Source: Terrilactibacillus tamarindi (GTDB taxonomy: Bacteria > Bacillota > Bacilli > Bacillales > Sporolactobacillaceae). From it: 64,000 nt of DNA. The stretch is from NCBI RefSeq assembly GCF_009718825.1, contig NZ_WNHB01000018.1:1-64000 (forward strand). Direction: 5' to 3'. The first letter of the stretch is position 1, and each line of letters starts with the position of its first letter. Both the position numbers and the translations under genes were made by a program. Positions 1-10,248 of the stretch are shown in pieces. Under the pieces are notes generated by a model that did not search any database, was not told where the DNA came from, and saw only the letters and a program-made list of their open reading frames with translations.

Positions 1-93
1 TAATTAATAAAGCAATAGAGAAGTGGCAGACATGAAAGGCTTCTGATAAGATAACGATATATTCTTAGAAAACCAAACACTTAAGGAGAAACA

Positions 94-1290
94 ATGAAAT
101 CCAAAGATTCGTTAATTACACAAATAAAACCCATTCTAGCGATATTTGATGAAGAACATATCGCATACACCATTGAGGGAGAAGCATCCTGTATCCTGCA
201 AGATGTTGAAGCTTCTATAACAGATCCAATCGCTATTTCCGTTCAATGGGACTTCTACTCTAAAGTTCCTTACCTTTTTGATCAAAGTAAGCTTCAAACG
301 ATTATGAAAGATGACCAAAAGATTATTCTTTCTTATTTACACGAAGATCATCCGATTCATTTTATTTTCTATTTTAATCATGTCATCGTCACAGATCCTT
401 TTCGCCTACCAATAAAGACCGGTAAGACAACGGTTTGGGTTCGATCATTGGATGCTGAACTGCGTTTGTTAAAAAAGGAAGATTCTCTCTATCGAGCCAT
501 TAAACATCATTTTCAAAAGTTACAAGAATCGAATACGGTTCAAAACGGTGGAGCTTGGAATCAAGAAGCTTATCAGGCTTGGATTAAGCGATTTGGGAGT
601 CCTGACGAAATGGCTCATAAACTGCGTACTCACCCAAAAAGAACATTGTCACATTTACTTGAGTATTTAGGGGATCTTCAAGGTAGGAAAGTGATTAATT
701 TGCTAGGGAGTCACGGAGCCAAGGCCATTGCCATGGCCATTCTAGGCGCATCATCTACGGTCGTGGATATCTCAAATGAAAATGCAAAATACGCGAGAGA
801 AGTGGCCGATGCTGCTGAGGTTCCTTTAAATTATATCGTTTCAGACGTTTTATCACTTCCTGAAACTGAGAAAAACTCCATGTATGATCTTGTTTTGATG
901 GAGCTGGGCATTCTTCATTATTTTATTGATTTAGAACCTTTAGCGACTTTGGTTTATCAGCTGCTTGATCGAAGCGGAAAACTCATTCTGCAAGATTTCC
1001 ATCCTATTTCTACAAAATTAATTACTTCAAAGGGAAAAAAACATAAAGTCACAGGGAATTATTTTGACAAACAACTTGAAATAAGAGAAGTCGCCTATAC
1101 GAAACATTTAACGCAATCTCAGGACAATAAACATTACGTTTATTTAAGAAAATGGACGATAGGTGAAATTGTGACTGCTTTTGCTGAAGCAGGATTAACG
1201 ATCACTCGACTAGATGAATCTCCAAATATTAAAATCAATGATATCGGAATCCCAAAAGTCTTCACACTTGTGGCTCAAAAAAAGGGTTAA
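94..1290 (+). CDS. SAM-dependent methyltransferase with an unusual N-terminal domain
   Basis: This 398-residue protein has a C-terminal class I methyltransferase fold at about residues 185-395. The glycine-rich region reads VINLLGSHGAKAIAMAIL, followed by an acidic residue after a beta strand (VVDIS) and a motif II/III region (YDLVLMELGILHYF). The first 150 or so residues do not belong to that fold. The opening (FDEEHIAYTIEGEASC) and the acidic, hydrophobic strands after it resemble the N-terminal part of nucleotidyltransferase-like domains, but this is only an impression. The start is well supported by AAGGAG 6 bases upstream of the ATG. The substrate is unknown; small molecules, RNA or protein are all possible. 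It precedes an M42 peptidase gene on the same strand by about 70 bases, so the two may be co-transcribed. Confidence 0.7.
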   Translation: MKSKDSLITQIKPILAIFDEEHIAYTIEGEASCILQDVEASITDPIAISVQWDFYSKVPYLFDQSKLQTIMKDDQKIILSYLHEDHPIHFIFYFNHVIVTDPFRLPIKTGKTTVWVRSLDAELRLLKKEDSLYRAIKHHFQKLQESNTVQNGGAWNQEAYQAWIKRFGSPDEMAHKLRTHPKRTLSHLLEYLGDLQGRKVINLLGSHGAKAIAMAILGASSTVVDISNENAKYAREVADAAEVPLNYIVSDVLSLPETEKNSMYDLVLMELGILHYFIDLEPLATLVYQLLDRSGKLILQDFHPISTKLITSKGKKHKVTGNYFDKQLEIREVAYTKHLTQSQDNKHYVYLRKWTIGEIVTAFAEAGLTITRLDESPNIKINDIGIPKVFTLVAQKKG

Positions 1291-1358
1291 CGTTGTCACT
1301 TGTAAACAGAACAAGGGAAGAATACAATGAATGAAGAAGTTGAAAAGAAAGGAATGAT

Positions 1359-2414
1359 GTGTGGATGACCTATCCTGATGTTAAAGCGACCATGAAATTA
1401 TTAAAGGATTTAGTATCCATTCCAAGTCCCACAGGCAATACAGGAAAAATAATCACGTTTGTTGAAAATCTTTTACATACATACGGCTACGAAACAGAAC
1501 GAAATAACAAAGGTGGTTTACTCATCACGATTCCAGGAGAAAATCAGTCTCAGCACCGTTTTTTAACCGCTCACGTGGATACACTAGGTGCCATGGTCAA
1601 AAAAATAAAATCAAATGGCCGACTAAAACTATCGATGATTGGTGGTTTTAAATGGAATGCTGTAGAAGGTGAATATTGTACAATCGAGACTTCATCCGGA
1701 AAAACGTACACTGGAACAATTCTGATGCATCAGCAGTCTGTACATGTTTACAAAGATGCAGGGGACGCCGAACGAAGTAACGAAAACATTGAAGTTCGCA
1801 TTGATGAAAAAGTCACAAATGAAGAAGACGTTAGGTCCCTTGGGATTGAAGTTGGGGATTTTGTTTCGTTTGATCCGCGTCCTGTGATCACAGAAAGTGG
1901 TTTTATTAAATCCCGCCATTTAGATGATAAAGCAAGTGTTGCTATCCTTATTCGTCTATTGAAGCATTTAAAAGAAGATAACATCACGTTGCCTTATACC
2001 ACGCATATCCTTATTTCAAATAATGAAGAAATCGGTTATGGGGGAAACTCCAATATTCCACCTGAGACAGTCGAATACGTTGCGGTCGATATGGGTGCTC
2101 TTGGTGATGGACAGGCTTCAGATGAATATACGGTTTCTATTTGTGCGAAAGATTCAAGCGGTCCCTATCACTATGGTTTAAGAAAACATTTTGTAGAATT
2201 AGCAAAAGAAAATGATATTGATTATAAAGTGGATATTTATCCTTACTACGGATCTGACGCCTCGGCTGCTATATCTGCTGGAAATGATATTATCCACGGC
2301 TTGATTGGTGCTGGCATAGAATCTTCGCATGCTTTTGAAAGAACGCATGAATCGTCGATATTAAATACCGAGAAACTCGTGTATGTGTATGTTCTATCAA
2401 AGATGGTCATCTGA
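1359..2414 (+). CDS. M42 family metallo-aminopeptidase (YhfE-like)
   Basis: The protein is a cytosolic, two-metal aminopeptidase of family M42, which forms large oligomers and trims peptides. Visible family motifs are HVDTLGAM (metal His/Asp), SRHLDDKASV (bridging Asp), SNNEEIGYGGN (catalytic Glu pair), VDMGALGDG (metal Asp) and the terminal SSHAFERTH (metal His). The length of 351 residues matches the family. The start is ambiguous: GTG at 1359 has AAAGGA at normal spacing, and ATG at 1365 is two codons further in. A 13-codon ORF (1327-1368) with its own weak AGGGAAG signal overlaps the start and could be a translational coupler or chance. A terminator hairpin follows. Confidence 0.88.
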   Translation: MWMTYPDVKATMKLLKDLVSIPSPTGNTGKIITFVENLLHTYGYETERNNKGGLLITIPGENQSQHRFLTAHVDTLGAMVKKIKSNGRLKLSMIGGFKWNAVEGEYCTIETSSGKTYTGTILMHQQSVHVYKDAGDAERSNENIEVRIDEKVTNEEDVRSLGIEVGDFVSFDPRPVITESGFIKSRHLDDKASVAILIRLLKHLKEDNITLPYTTHILISNNEEIGYGGNSNIPPETVEYVAVDMGALGDGQASDEYTVSICAKDSSGPYHYGLRKHFVELAKENDIDYKVDIYPYYGSDASAAISAGNDIIHGLIGAGIESSHAFERTHESSILNTEKLVYVYVLSKMVI

Positions 2415-2486
2415 ACGCCTCTCACGTCCTTTAGCAATAATAGAGGATCATAAGGAAATCAATACACACCATTTTCAATGAAAGAA

Positions 2487-2519
2487 AAGCTGACATCCTT
2501 TTTGTCAGCTTATCTTCGT
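2487..2519 (+). terminator. Terminator after the M42 peptidase gene
   Basis: A 9-bp perfect stem (AAGCTGACA / TGTCAGCTT) with a 7-nt loop is followed by a moderately T-rich tract. It lies 70 bases after the stop codon. Confidence 0.7.
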
Positions 2520-2554
2520 TTTATCCCGCCTTAACGGGCAGTAAAGGGCCCACC
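2518..2554 (-). repeat. R1 repeat, partial copy A
   Basis: This is the end portion of the dispersed R1 element (TTTATCCCGCCTTAACGGGC, then AGTAAAG), matching the ends of copies B, C and D. The rest of the element is missing. The surrounding gap (2415-2737) otherwise holds only the preceding terminator and the upstream region of the ABC exporter genes. Confidence 0.7.
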
Positions 2555-2737
2555 GAACTCATAATTTTTGACCCTTGAAAGACGAAACCGTAAATTGCCA
2601 TATATGACCCTCTTACACTTTCATCCGTTAAATCTGCCACAATTAAATGTTTTGTTCATCTTGCGTTCATAAACAGAGCGTACAATGATGGTTGATTAAG
2701 AAAAGTATGTGCATTTTTGATTGGAGGTTTACTTATT

Positions 2738-4476
2738 TTGCTGAAATTATCAAAGAATTTATATCCTTATAAGTGGTCCATCGTCATGACGATTCTCTTT
2801 GTTTTTCTACAGTCCCTTGCTAACTTGTATTTACCGACGTTAATGTCAGATATCGTAGATACAGGGATTGTTAAAGGTGATATCTCGTACATTTTATTAA
2901 TGGGAGCTTATATGCTTCTAGTCACCTTAATAGCGGGTGGTTTCACCATCTTAGCAAACTATTTATCCGCCAAAGTAGCATCCGGTTTCGGGAGAGACAT
3001 ACGAAATCGCATGTTTAAACATGTCGAATCGTTTTCTTTGCATGAATTTGATGAAGTAGGGACGGCTTCATTAATTACACGATCAACCAATGATATCTCC
3101 CAAGTGGAACAGGTCTTTCTTATGATTTTGAAATTGATGATCATGGCACCTTTGATGTGTATTGGTGGAATTATTATGTCTTTTTATAATGATGCGAAAC
3201 TATCCCTTGTTCTTGTTATTACCATTCCGGTTATAATAGGCACCATTTTACTGATTGCTCGTCATGGAATGCCGTTATTTAAAGTCATTCAAAAAAAATG
3301 GATCAATTAAATCTTGTTTTACGTGAAGGTTTAACAGGAATGCGAGTGGTTCGTTCATTCGATCGACAAGAGGATGAGCTAAAAAGATTTGATCAAGCGA
3401 ATCAAGAGATGACAATGACGGCTGTTCAAGTACAAAAAATTATGGCGGCCATGATGCCGATGATGATGCTCATTATGAATGTTGCAACCCTTGCCGTTGT
3501 TTGGTTTGGAGGGCTACGTATTAGTCATGGAGCGATGGAAGTGGGTGATTTAATGGCCTTCATCCAATATGCTATGCAAATTATGTTTTCACTGATGATG
3601 GGTGCAATGTTATTTATTATGATCCCAAGGGGTCAAGCCTCTGCCCAGCGCATACAAGAAGTGTTAGCTATAAAACCTGATATTTCGAGTTCAACAAACC
3701 ATCAACTGAACAAAAAAGAGATAGAACAAACACAGGGTTTGGTTGAATTTAAACATGTCTCATTTTACTATAAAGGCGCAGAGAATCCAGCACTCATGGA
3801 TCTCAATTTTACAGCAGTACCTGGGGAAACAACGGCTATTATCGGTGGAACCGGTTCAGGAAAATCGACTTTATTAAATTTAATTCCTCGATTTTATGAC
3901 GTTTCAGAGGGAGAAATTCTCATTGACGGGATCAATATAAAAAATTGGCCGATTGAAGTTCTTCGCCGGAAAATAGGCTATGTTCCACAAAAGGCAGTTC
4001 TATTTACTGGGTCAGTCGAAGACAATCTTCGTTTTGGACATGATAATGCAACGGATGACGAAATAAAACAAGCCGCTTCCATCGCTGTTGCTGATGAGTT
4101 TGTTCGTCAGATGAAAGAGGGTTATGCCTCCATCGTCTCTCAAGGAGGGAAAAATTTATCAGGGGGGCAAAAGCAACGTTTATCCATTGCTCGTGCTCTT
4201 GTAAGAAAACCGCCTATTTACCTTTTTGATGATAGTTTTTCTGCTCTTGATTACAAAACAGACGCAAAATTGAGAGAAGCGCTAATAACGCAGACACAAG
4301 CAGCGACATGTATCATTGTGGCTCAGCGTATTAGTACGGTCATCAATGCCGATAAAATTATTGTCCTTGATGATGGCAAAGTAGCCGGTATAGGGTCACA
4401 TCAAGCCTTGATGAAGTCATGCAAGGTCTATCAAGAGATCGTGGCATCACAAGTCAATAAGGAGGAACTTGCATGA
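2738..4476 (+). pseudogene. ABC exporter half-transporter, subunit 1, frameshifted at an A8 run
   Basis: The two reading frames 2738-3310 and 3298-4476 together encode one complete half-transporter of about 579 residues: six membrane segments followed by an ATPase. The break is at eight consecutive A residues (3291-3298); nine would restore VIQKKMDQLN. The likely start is TTG 2738, preceded by GGAGGT at 2723. The ATPase has Walker A GGTGSGKST and signature LSGGQ, but the Walker B is followed by Asp (LFDDSFSALD) and the switch His is Gln (VAQRIS). These are the marks of the catalytically degenerate partner in heterodimeric exporters (LmrCD, BmrCD type). It overlaps the partner gene by an ATGA. 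The frameshift may be a sequencing error, a real mutation, or a slippage site. Confidence 0.8.
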
Positions 4477-6356
4477 AAAAGGGAACCCGAACGTCACCAG
4501 GATCATATTCGATGGGACCTAGGCATGGACATCATCCTGGCTTTCAAGCACCAAAGGTTAAAGATTTTAAAGGAACGTTATTTCGCTTCCTTGGTTACTT
4601 AAAACCCCATAAAGGCACCCTATTGATTGTTTTTATCACGGCAATCATCAGTACCATTTTTTCTATCATAGCCCCAAAATTACTTGGAAAAGTGACGACA
4701 AAATTATTTGAAGGGTTAATGCTGAAAATCAAAGGTGTCCCAGATGCATCGATCGATTTTGGCTATATTGGACATCTTTTACTTCTACTTTTGATATTTT
4801 ATCTCATTAGTTCATTATTCCTTTATCTCATGCAATATCTCATGAGTGGTGTTGCACAAAAGATCGTCTATATTTTACGCCGACAAGTGAATGTCAAACT
4901 ATCAAAATTGCCGCTACAATATTTTGATGATCGGACGCATGGAGAAGTTCTTAGTCGAGCCGTTAACGACACAGAAAATATCAGTAACACCCTGCAACAA
5001 GGGTTAACAACAGCGATAACGTCGATTGTAACTTTTATAGGGGTTATTGTTATGATGTTTTCCATCAACATTTTGCTGACTATCTTGTTAATTTTAACGA
5101 TTCCATTAAGTTTCATAGGAATAAAGATGATTACGGGGAAGTCACAAGGACATTTTGTTGAACAACAAAGGCAAATTGGTCACTTGAATGGACATGTTGA
5201 AGAGATGTTCACGGGCCATCAAGTTGTAAAGGTCTTTGGCCGGGAAAAACAAGCCATAGAGACATTCGAGAACATGAATAATAAACTTTATCAATCGGCC
5301 TGGCGAGCACAATTCTTATCAGGCATCATGATGCCACTGATTATGTTTGTCTCTAATATTGGTTATGTCTTAATTTCCGTCGTAGGCGGTATTTTAGTGA
5401 CCAAACGAACAATCGAGGTAGGGGATATTCAAGCGTTTATCCAATATGCACGACAGTTTACACAACCATTAACTCAAATAGCCAATATATCAAACCTTAT
5501 TCAATCGACCATGGCTTCGGCTGAGCGTGTTTTTGAAATTTTAGACGAAAAAGAAGAGATTCCAGATGATAAAGAGGCTATCATATTAAAATCTCCAAAA
5601 GGGGATGTAACATTTGATCACGTGGCCTTTCGATATAAGGATGACGAACCACTCATTGAAGATATGTCGATTGAGGTAAAAGCAGGTCAATCTGTAGCTA
5701 TTGTTGGACCGACGGGCGCAGGAAAAACAACGGTCATTAATCTCCTGATGCGTTTTTATGAACTAAGGTCTGGACACATTCAAATTGACCATGTTGACAT
5801 CACTAAAATTAAAAGGCAATCTTTACATCAATTATTTGGCATGGTTCTTCAAGATACATGGCTTTTCAACGGTACGATCCGCGAAAATATTGGATATGGA
5901 AGAAAAGATGCGCGTGACGAAGAAATTATAGCTGCAGCTAAAGTGGCAAATGCTGATCATTTCATCCGAACTTTACCTGATGGGTACGATACGATTTTAA
6001 ACGAAGAGGGATCAAATCTCTCACAAGGTCAAAAGCAACTATTAACGATAGCACGAGCGTTATTAGCAGATCCCGCAATTTTAATCCTTGATGAAGCAAC
6101 AAGTAGTGTTGATACGCGAACAGAAGTACAGATTCAACTTGCGATGAACAAATTAATGAAGAATCGAACGAGTTTTATTATCGCTCACCGATTATCAACC
6201 ATTCAAGATGCTGATCTGATTTTAGTGATGGATCAAGGAAAGGTCGTCGAGCAAGGAACACATGAAAGTTTATTAGAGAAAAATGGATTTTATGCTGACC
6301 TCTATCAAAGCCAATTCTCAAAGGCTGATCGGTCTTCAATTGGACTAAGTTTGTAA
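4473..6356 (+). CDS. ABC exporter half-transporter, subunit 2 (catalytic partner)
   Basis: This 627-residue membrane protein has an N-terminal six-helix exporter domain (about residues 30-350) and a C-terminal ATPase. It carries Walker A GPTGAGKTT, Walker B ILILDEATSSVD with the catalytic Glu, and H-loop IIAHRLST. Its signature is the variant LSQGQ. In the heterodimer its Walker motifs would pair with the canonical LSGGQ of subunit 1, giving one active and one degenerate ATP site. The first 30 residues are rich in Gly, His and Pro and are dispensable-looking. The gene starts within the stop codon of subunit 1 behind AAGGAGGA. The likely role is export of drugs or lipophilic compounds; the substrate is not visible. 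If subunit 1 is truly broken, this protein would lack its partner. Confidence 0.88.
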   Translation: MKKGTRTSPGSYSMGPRHGHHPGFQAPKVKDFKGTLFRFLGYLKPHKGTLLIVFITAIISTIFSIIAPKLLGKVTTKLFEGLMLKIKGVPDASIDFGYIGHLLLLLLIFYLISSLFLYLMQYLMSGVAQKIVYILRRQVNVKLSKLPLQYFDDRTHGEVLSRAVNDTENISNTLQQGLTTAITSIVTFIGVIVMMFSINILLTILLILTIPLSFIGIKMITGKSQGHFVEQQRQIGHLNGHVEEMFTGHQVVKVFGREKQAIETFENMNNKLYQSAWRAQFLSGIMMPLIMFVSNIGYVLISVVGGILVTKRTIEVGDIQAFIQYARQFTQPLTQIANISNLIQSTMASAERVFEILDEKEEIPDDKEAIILKSPKGDVTFDHVAFRYKDDEPLIEDMSIEVKAGQSVAIVGPTGAGKTTVINLLMRFYELRSGHIQIDHVDITKIKRQSLHQLFGMVLQDTWLFNGTIRENIGYGRKDARDEEIIAAAKVANADHFIRTLPDGYDTILNEEGSNLSQGQKQLLTIARALLADPAILILDEATSSVDTRTEVQIQLAMNKLMKNRTSFIIAHRLSTIQDADLILVMDQGKVVEQGTHESLLEKNGFYADLYQSQFSKADRSSIGLSL

Positions 6357-6375
6357 AGAAAAGGATGGAATAGGT

Positions 6376-7271
6376 ATGAATGAAATTAATGGATTAGTTG
6401 TGGATGATGATCCAAATATTCGAGAATTAGCGGGATTATTTTTAAAAAAAGAAGGTTTTTCTATTATCGAAGCTAAGGATGGAAAAGAAGCTCTTGCCTA
6501 TCTTAGCGAACAAACGGTCGATTTCGTTGTTTTAGACATTATGATGCCTGATATGGACGGTTATGAAGCCTGTGAAGAGATTAGACGCTATTATGGACAG
6601 GATCTTCCGATATTAATGCTGACGGCAAAGGGAGAAACTGTCCACAAAATCAAAGGTTTTAAACTTGGAGCAGATGATTATTTGGTCAAAACCTAAATAT
6701 TATTGAACTTGAAACAGATCGACTATCTAAATTAAGTGATAATCTTCTTAAATTAACGTCATTAGAATCAGAAAACCAACCTTTTGATCCAAAACGGTAC
6801 CGTTTAGATAAACAACTTCGTCAAATTATTTTATCTGTTGAACCACAGTGGAGTAAAAAGGATCTTCTACTTGATATTGATTTAGATGAGGTTCTCATTT
6901 TTGCAGATAAAGAATTGCTGAGTCATGTATGGATCAATTTAATACGTAATAGTATTAAATTCACACCTGTTAAAGGAAAGATTTATATTCGTCTAATACA
7001 AACTCCAAAAGAGGCGATTGTTCGTATTTCTGATACAGGAATTGGAATAACTCATGAAGATCAAGTCCACTTATTTGAACGTTTTTTTAAAGCGGATAAA
7101 TCACGTAATCGTACAGCAGGCGGAAATGGTCTAGGACTTTCTATTGTTAAAAAAATCGTCGATATGCACGTTGGAACGATTGACGTCGATAGTCAGGTAG
7201 GTGTAGGGACGAACTTTACCATCTATTTGCCTAAAAAGGAACTAAACCCAAACAAAAAACAAGGACTCTAA
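6376..7271 (+). pseudogene. Two-component system remnant: receiver domain joined to a histidine-kinase C-terminus by deletion
   Basis: The first part (6376-6696) is a receiver domain: VVDDDPNIR acidic pocket, phospho-acceptor LDIMMPDMDG, and K in GADDYLVK. It stops at a TAA exactly where the domain ends, so the DNA-binding half is missing. From about 6687 a different frame stays open to 7271 and encodes the end of a histidine kinase: LSDNLLKLTSLES of the helical dimerisation region, N-box LIRNSIKF, G1 SDTGIGI, F-box ERFFK and G2 GGNGLGLSI. The phosphorylatable His and the sensor are gone. The simplest reading is that one deletion removed the end of a response-regulator gene and the start of its adjacent kinase gene. 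It lies 20 bases after the ABC exporter, which it may once have controlled. Confidence 0.82.
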
Positions 7272-7283
7272 CCTTGTTTTTTT
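7254..7283 (+). terminator. Terminator overlapping the kinase-remnant stop codon
   Basis: An 11-bp stem (AAAAAACAAGG / CCTTGTTTTTT) has the TAA stop of the remnant in its loop, and a T tract follows. Confidence 0.85.
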
Positions 7284-7351
7284 GTTTGATTACTAAAAAG
7301 TGAGTTTAAAGGGAAAATGACCCATAATACGCTGATATTTAATAGAATATT

Positions 7352-7360
7352 TGCTATAAT
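7352..7360 (+). promoter_or_regulatory. Extended -10 promoter for the M50 peptidase gene
   Basis: TGCTATAAT is a perfect extended -10 element about 90 bases before the coding region. No good -35 box lies 17 bases upstream, as is usual for extended -10 promoters. Confidence 0.5.
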
Positions 7361-7450
7361 TAATATAGGTGGATATTTAGTTAATTGATGGAAAATAGAT
7401 CATTGTATTTTTAAGGGAGCATCTTGATTTACTCATGAAGGAGACGCACA

Positions 7451-8536
7451 ATGGCCAAGAGGAAACGAAAGAAAAGTGAAATATGGGGGATTTTTTCATT
7501 ACTTTTTATTTTTCTAACAAAATTTAAGTTCTTATTAATCGTTTTAAAGGCATTTAAACTTTCTTCTCTCGTGTCGCTAGTATTATCATTAAGTGTGTAT
7601 GCTATTTTTTATGGATGGAGTTTTGCTGTGGCTTTGATGTATTCCCTTATTTTGCATGAGACGGGGCATATGATCGCAGCAAAACAACGAGGCATCAAGA
7701 CATCACCTGTGTTCTTTATCCCGTTTATTGGTGCGACTGTTGGTATAAAGGATGAAATAAAACATTCTAAAGATGAAAGTTATGTGGCTTATGCGGGTCC
7801 TTTCCTTGGCATGCTGGCAACACTCTTGGCGATTGGTTTATATCTCTTAACGCATTCTAGTTTATATGCTCTGATGGTCTATTTAGGAAGCATCTTAAAT
7901 TTGTTTAACTTGTTGCCAGTTTCCCCGCTTGATGGTGGACGAATTGTCAGTGCTATTTCACCAAGAATTTGGTTCATAGGGATTATTTTGCTTGCAGGAT
8001 TGATGTTTATTATGCCAAACCCAATCATTATTTTGATCTTGATTTTTGGTATCATTCAATGTATTAATCAATTGAGACAACCTGTTGATCATAGGTATTA
8101 TCAAAATGATATTCGTCGATTAAAAAGACGAGCTGATTTCCTTCATAAATTTAATCAAATCGAAGATATCTATGTTAAGAATGAAACCCAATATTTAGAT
8201 GATTATCGCTCTAAACGATTATCTGAACGATTAATGGAAATTGATGCTAACCAGTCTATATCAAAGTCATTCAAAAAAATTCGTAAGCAACACTATAAAA
8301 GACAAATGGACATATATAAAAATACATCGCTCGACCAAAGTGAAGATGGACTGATTTGGTTAGATAAAGAGATAAAGAAAATGCAACAAAAGGCTGACCA
8401 AGTGGCTAACTATTATAAAACGTCCATGAAACAAAAGATAGTCATAGGGGTAGCTTATGTCATACTGATCGTCATTCTTGGTTTCTTTTATTATTACAGT
8501 CAATTGATTCTTCCAAATCCAAATCAATTGCGTTAG
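7451..8536 (+). CDS. Site-2 protease (M50) family membrane metalloprotease
   Basis: The protein has the zinc-binding HETGH motif within a membrane segment (about residue 73) and the second M50 motif in NLLPVSPLDGGR (about residue 160). Around these are five or six hydrophobic segments. The next 140 residues are basic and charged, probably a cytosolic helical domain, and a last membrane helix closes the protein. Family members cut transmembrane substrates or act as uncharacterised zinc metalloproteases. The start has AAGGAGACGCACA upstream of the ATG. No partner gene such as an anti-sigma factor is adjacent, so the substrate cannot be inferred. Confidence 0.8.
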   Translation: MAKRKRKKSEIWGIFSLLFIFLTKFKFLLIVLKAFKLSSLVSLVLSLSVYAIFYGWSFAVALMYSLILHETGHMIAAKQRGIKTSPVFFIPFIGATVGIKDEIKHSKDESYVAYAGPFLGMLATLLAIGLYLLTHSSLYALMVYLGSILNLFNLLPVSPLDGGRIVSAISPRIWFIGIILLAGLMFIMPNPIIILILIFGIIQCINQLRQPVDHRYYQNDIRRLKRRADFLHKFNQIEDIYVKNETQYLDDYRSKRLSERLMEIDANQSISKSFKKIRKQHYKRQMDIYKNTSLDQSEDGLIWLDKEIKKMQQKADQVANYYKTSMKQKIVIGVAYVILIVILGFFYYYSQLILPNPNQLR

Positions 8537-8700
8537 AAAATGGTCTTGTTATTTTAAATCTATAATTTGCGCAACAATTTCCCGTATTATGGTTGAAAAA
8601 AACGATTAATTGACGAAGGTAATAGTATCTATTATTTCGTGAAACCATTTGAACTCTTTTTCCGTCTAATATATTGAAGAGGGGAGTTGTACGATATAAA

Positions 8701-9057
8701 ATGGGAAGCTTTCAATTAATGGAGAATGGAAACATGAGTTTTACTTTATTTATCACTGTATTTTTCATTCTTTTTATTCTGATCATTGCAGCAACGATTA
8801 TTTATCATATTAAACTCGAATCTTACAATCATAAACAACCTTTATCAAAAGTTGAAGCGGCTGTTCTTCAAAAACGGACACAAGAAAACGATTCGTTAAA
8901 CAAAAATAATACAGACTATTTTGTCACTTTTCAAGTTGAAAGTGGTGCTCGTATTGAACTCGAAGTATCAAGCTTAGATTATGGACAGTTAGTCGATGGT
9001 GATCAAGGATCTCTTGTCTATCAAGGCGATCACTATTTAAGATTTAGTCGAATTTAG
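8701..9057 (+). CDS. DUF2500 family membrane protein
   Basis: One N-terminal membrane helix (LFITVFFILFILIIAATIIY) is followed by a short linker and a beta-rich domain with TDYFVTFQVESGARIELEV and GDQGSLVYQGDHYLRF, which match the DUF2500 pattern. The function of the family is unknown. The start is uncertain: the reading frame is open from 8674, AGAGGGGAG lies 15 bases before ATG 8701, and ATG 8734 is also possible. A strong terminator shared with metA follows. Confidence 0.7.
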   Translation: MGSFQLMENGNMSFTLFITVFFILFILIIAATIIYHIKLESYNHKQPLSKVEAAVLQKRTQENDSLNKNNTDYFVTFQVESGARIELEVSSLDYGQLVDGDQGSLVYQGDHYLRFSRI

Positions 9058-9246
9058 TATGAATGCCTAAACAATGAGGGTTTAGCTCTATTTCTATCAA
9101 ACAAGAATGAATCGATCTCATTTATAATGAGAAATGATCAACATATATAAACTCAATAACAAATGACGAGAATAAATTCTTAGATACCCTTGCATAAGCG
9201 GGAGTTTATGACTCCTATGATTGATTGGTCACTGTTTTGATTAAAC

Positions 9247-9275
9247 AAAGCCTTCCAAATTGAGGAAGGCTTTTT
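9247..9275. terminator. Bidirectional terminator between the DUF2500 gene and metA
   Basis: A 10-bp perfect stem (AAAGCCTTCC / GGAAGGCTTT) with a 7-nt loop has T residues on both exits and separates convergent genes. Confidence 0.85.
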
Positions 9276-9306
9276 GGGTGAAAAAGAATTATCTATCATC
9301 CTAGTA

Positions 9307-10215
9307 TTAATCCCATAAGTAAGGCGTTTCTTGATAGACATAGTAGTTTAGCCAGTTTGAAAAGAGTAAATGTGCATGCGAACGCCACCTATGTAAAGGT
9401 TTTTGGTTCGGATCATCGTTAGGAAAGTAATGGAGTGGTAATGTGGGATTCAAACCTCGCTCAAGATCTCTTTTGTATTCATTTAACAAAGTATCTTCTT
9501 CATATTCCAGATGACCGGTAATCATGATTTGCTTCCCATTCTTTGAAGACATGATGAATGGACCAGCTTCTTCTGAGGATGACAAAAGCTTAATATCCGG
9601 ACATTTTTCTATTTCATGAATATCTACATCGGTAAGACGTGAATGTGGTGCAAAATAAAGGTCATCAAAACCCCGTAATAGTTTCTCCGTCCGATCTTGA
9701 ATGGTATGTTCAAAAATACCGAAACATTTGTTTGGAAGTAAAAATTTCCCTATTCCAAAGTGATAATATAGAGCCGCTTGAGCACCCCAACAGATATGTA
9801 GGGTGGACGTTACGGATGATTTTGACCATTCCATAATGTTTGTAAGCTCTTGCCAATAGTCCACCTCTTCAAAAGGCAGTTGTTCTACTGGAGCACCAGT
9901 TATAATCAAACCATCAAATTTCTTATGTTTAATCTCATCAAAACTCTTATAAAATTGATCTAAGTGGAGATGACTTGTATTTTTTGATTCATGCGTCATC
10001 ATACGTAGAAATGATACATTGACTTGCAAGGGAGTGTTACCTAAAAGCCTAAGTAATTGGGCTTCATATTTTTGTTTCTCAGGCATTAGGTTAAGAATCA
10101 GTATATTTAAAGGACGTATATCTTGATTATTTGCCCTTTCATCTGTCATAACGAATATATTCTCGTTCTCTAGTACTTCTTTTGCTGGTAAACGTTCCGG
10201 GATCTTAATTGGCAA
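9307..10215 (-). CDS. metA: Homoserine O-acetyltransferase MetA
   Basis: The enzyme activates homoserine for methionine synthesis. It is 302 residues long, the normal length, with acyl-acceptor Cys142 in HICWGAQ and the His-Glu pair in [10 protein letters not shown]. Residue 111 is Glu (GAPVEQ). In the B. cereus enzyme Glu at this position goes with acetyl-CoA and Gly with succinyl-CoA, so acetyl-CoA is predicted here. It stands alone with a short leader; its promoter is only about 35 bases from the start and no S-box (SAM) riboswitch fits. This differs from many Bacillales methionine genes. Confidence 0.95.
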   Translation of the reverse strand: MPIKIPERLPAKEVLENENIFVMTDERANNQDIRPLNILILNLMPEKQKYEAQLLRLLGNTPLQVNVSFLRMMTHESKNTSHLHLDQFYKSFDEIKHKKFDGLIITGAPVEQLPFEEVDYWQELTNIMEWSKSSVTSTLHICWGAQAALYYHFGIGKFLLPNKCFGIFEHTIQDRTEKLLRGFDDLYFAPHSRLTDVDIHEIEKCPDIKLLSSSEEAGPFIMSSKNGKQIMITGHLEYEEDTLLNEYKRDLERGLNPTLPLHYFPNDDPNQKPLHRWRSHAHLLFSNWLNYYVYQETPYLWD

Positions 10216-10248
10216 AGAATCATCTCCTAAAAAAATTTCTGTATATTC

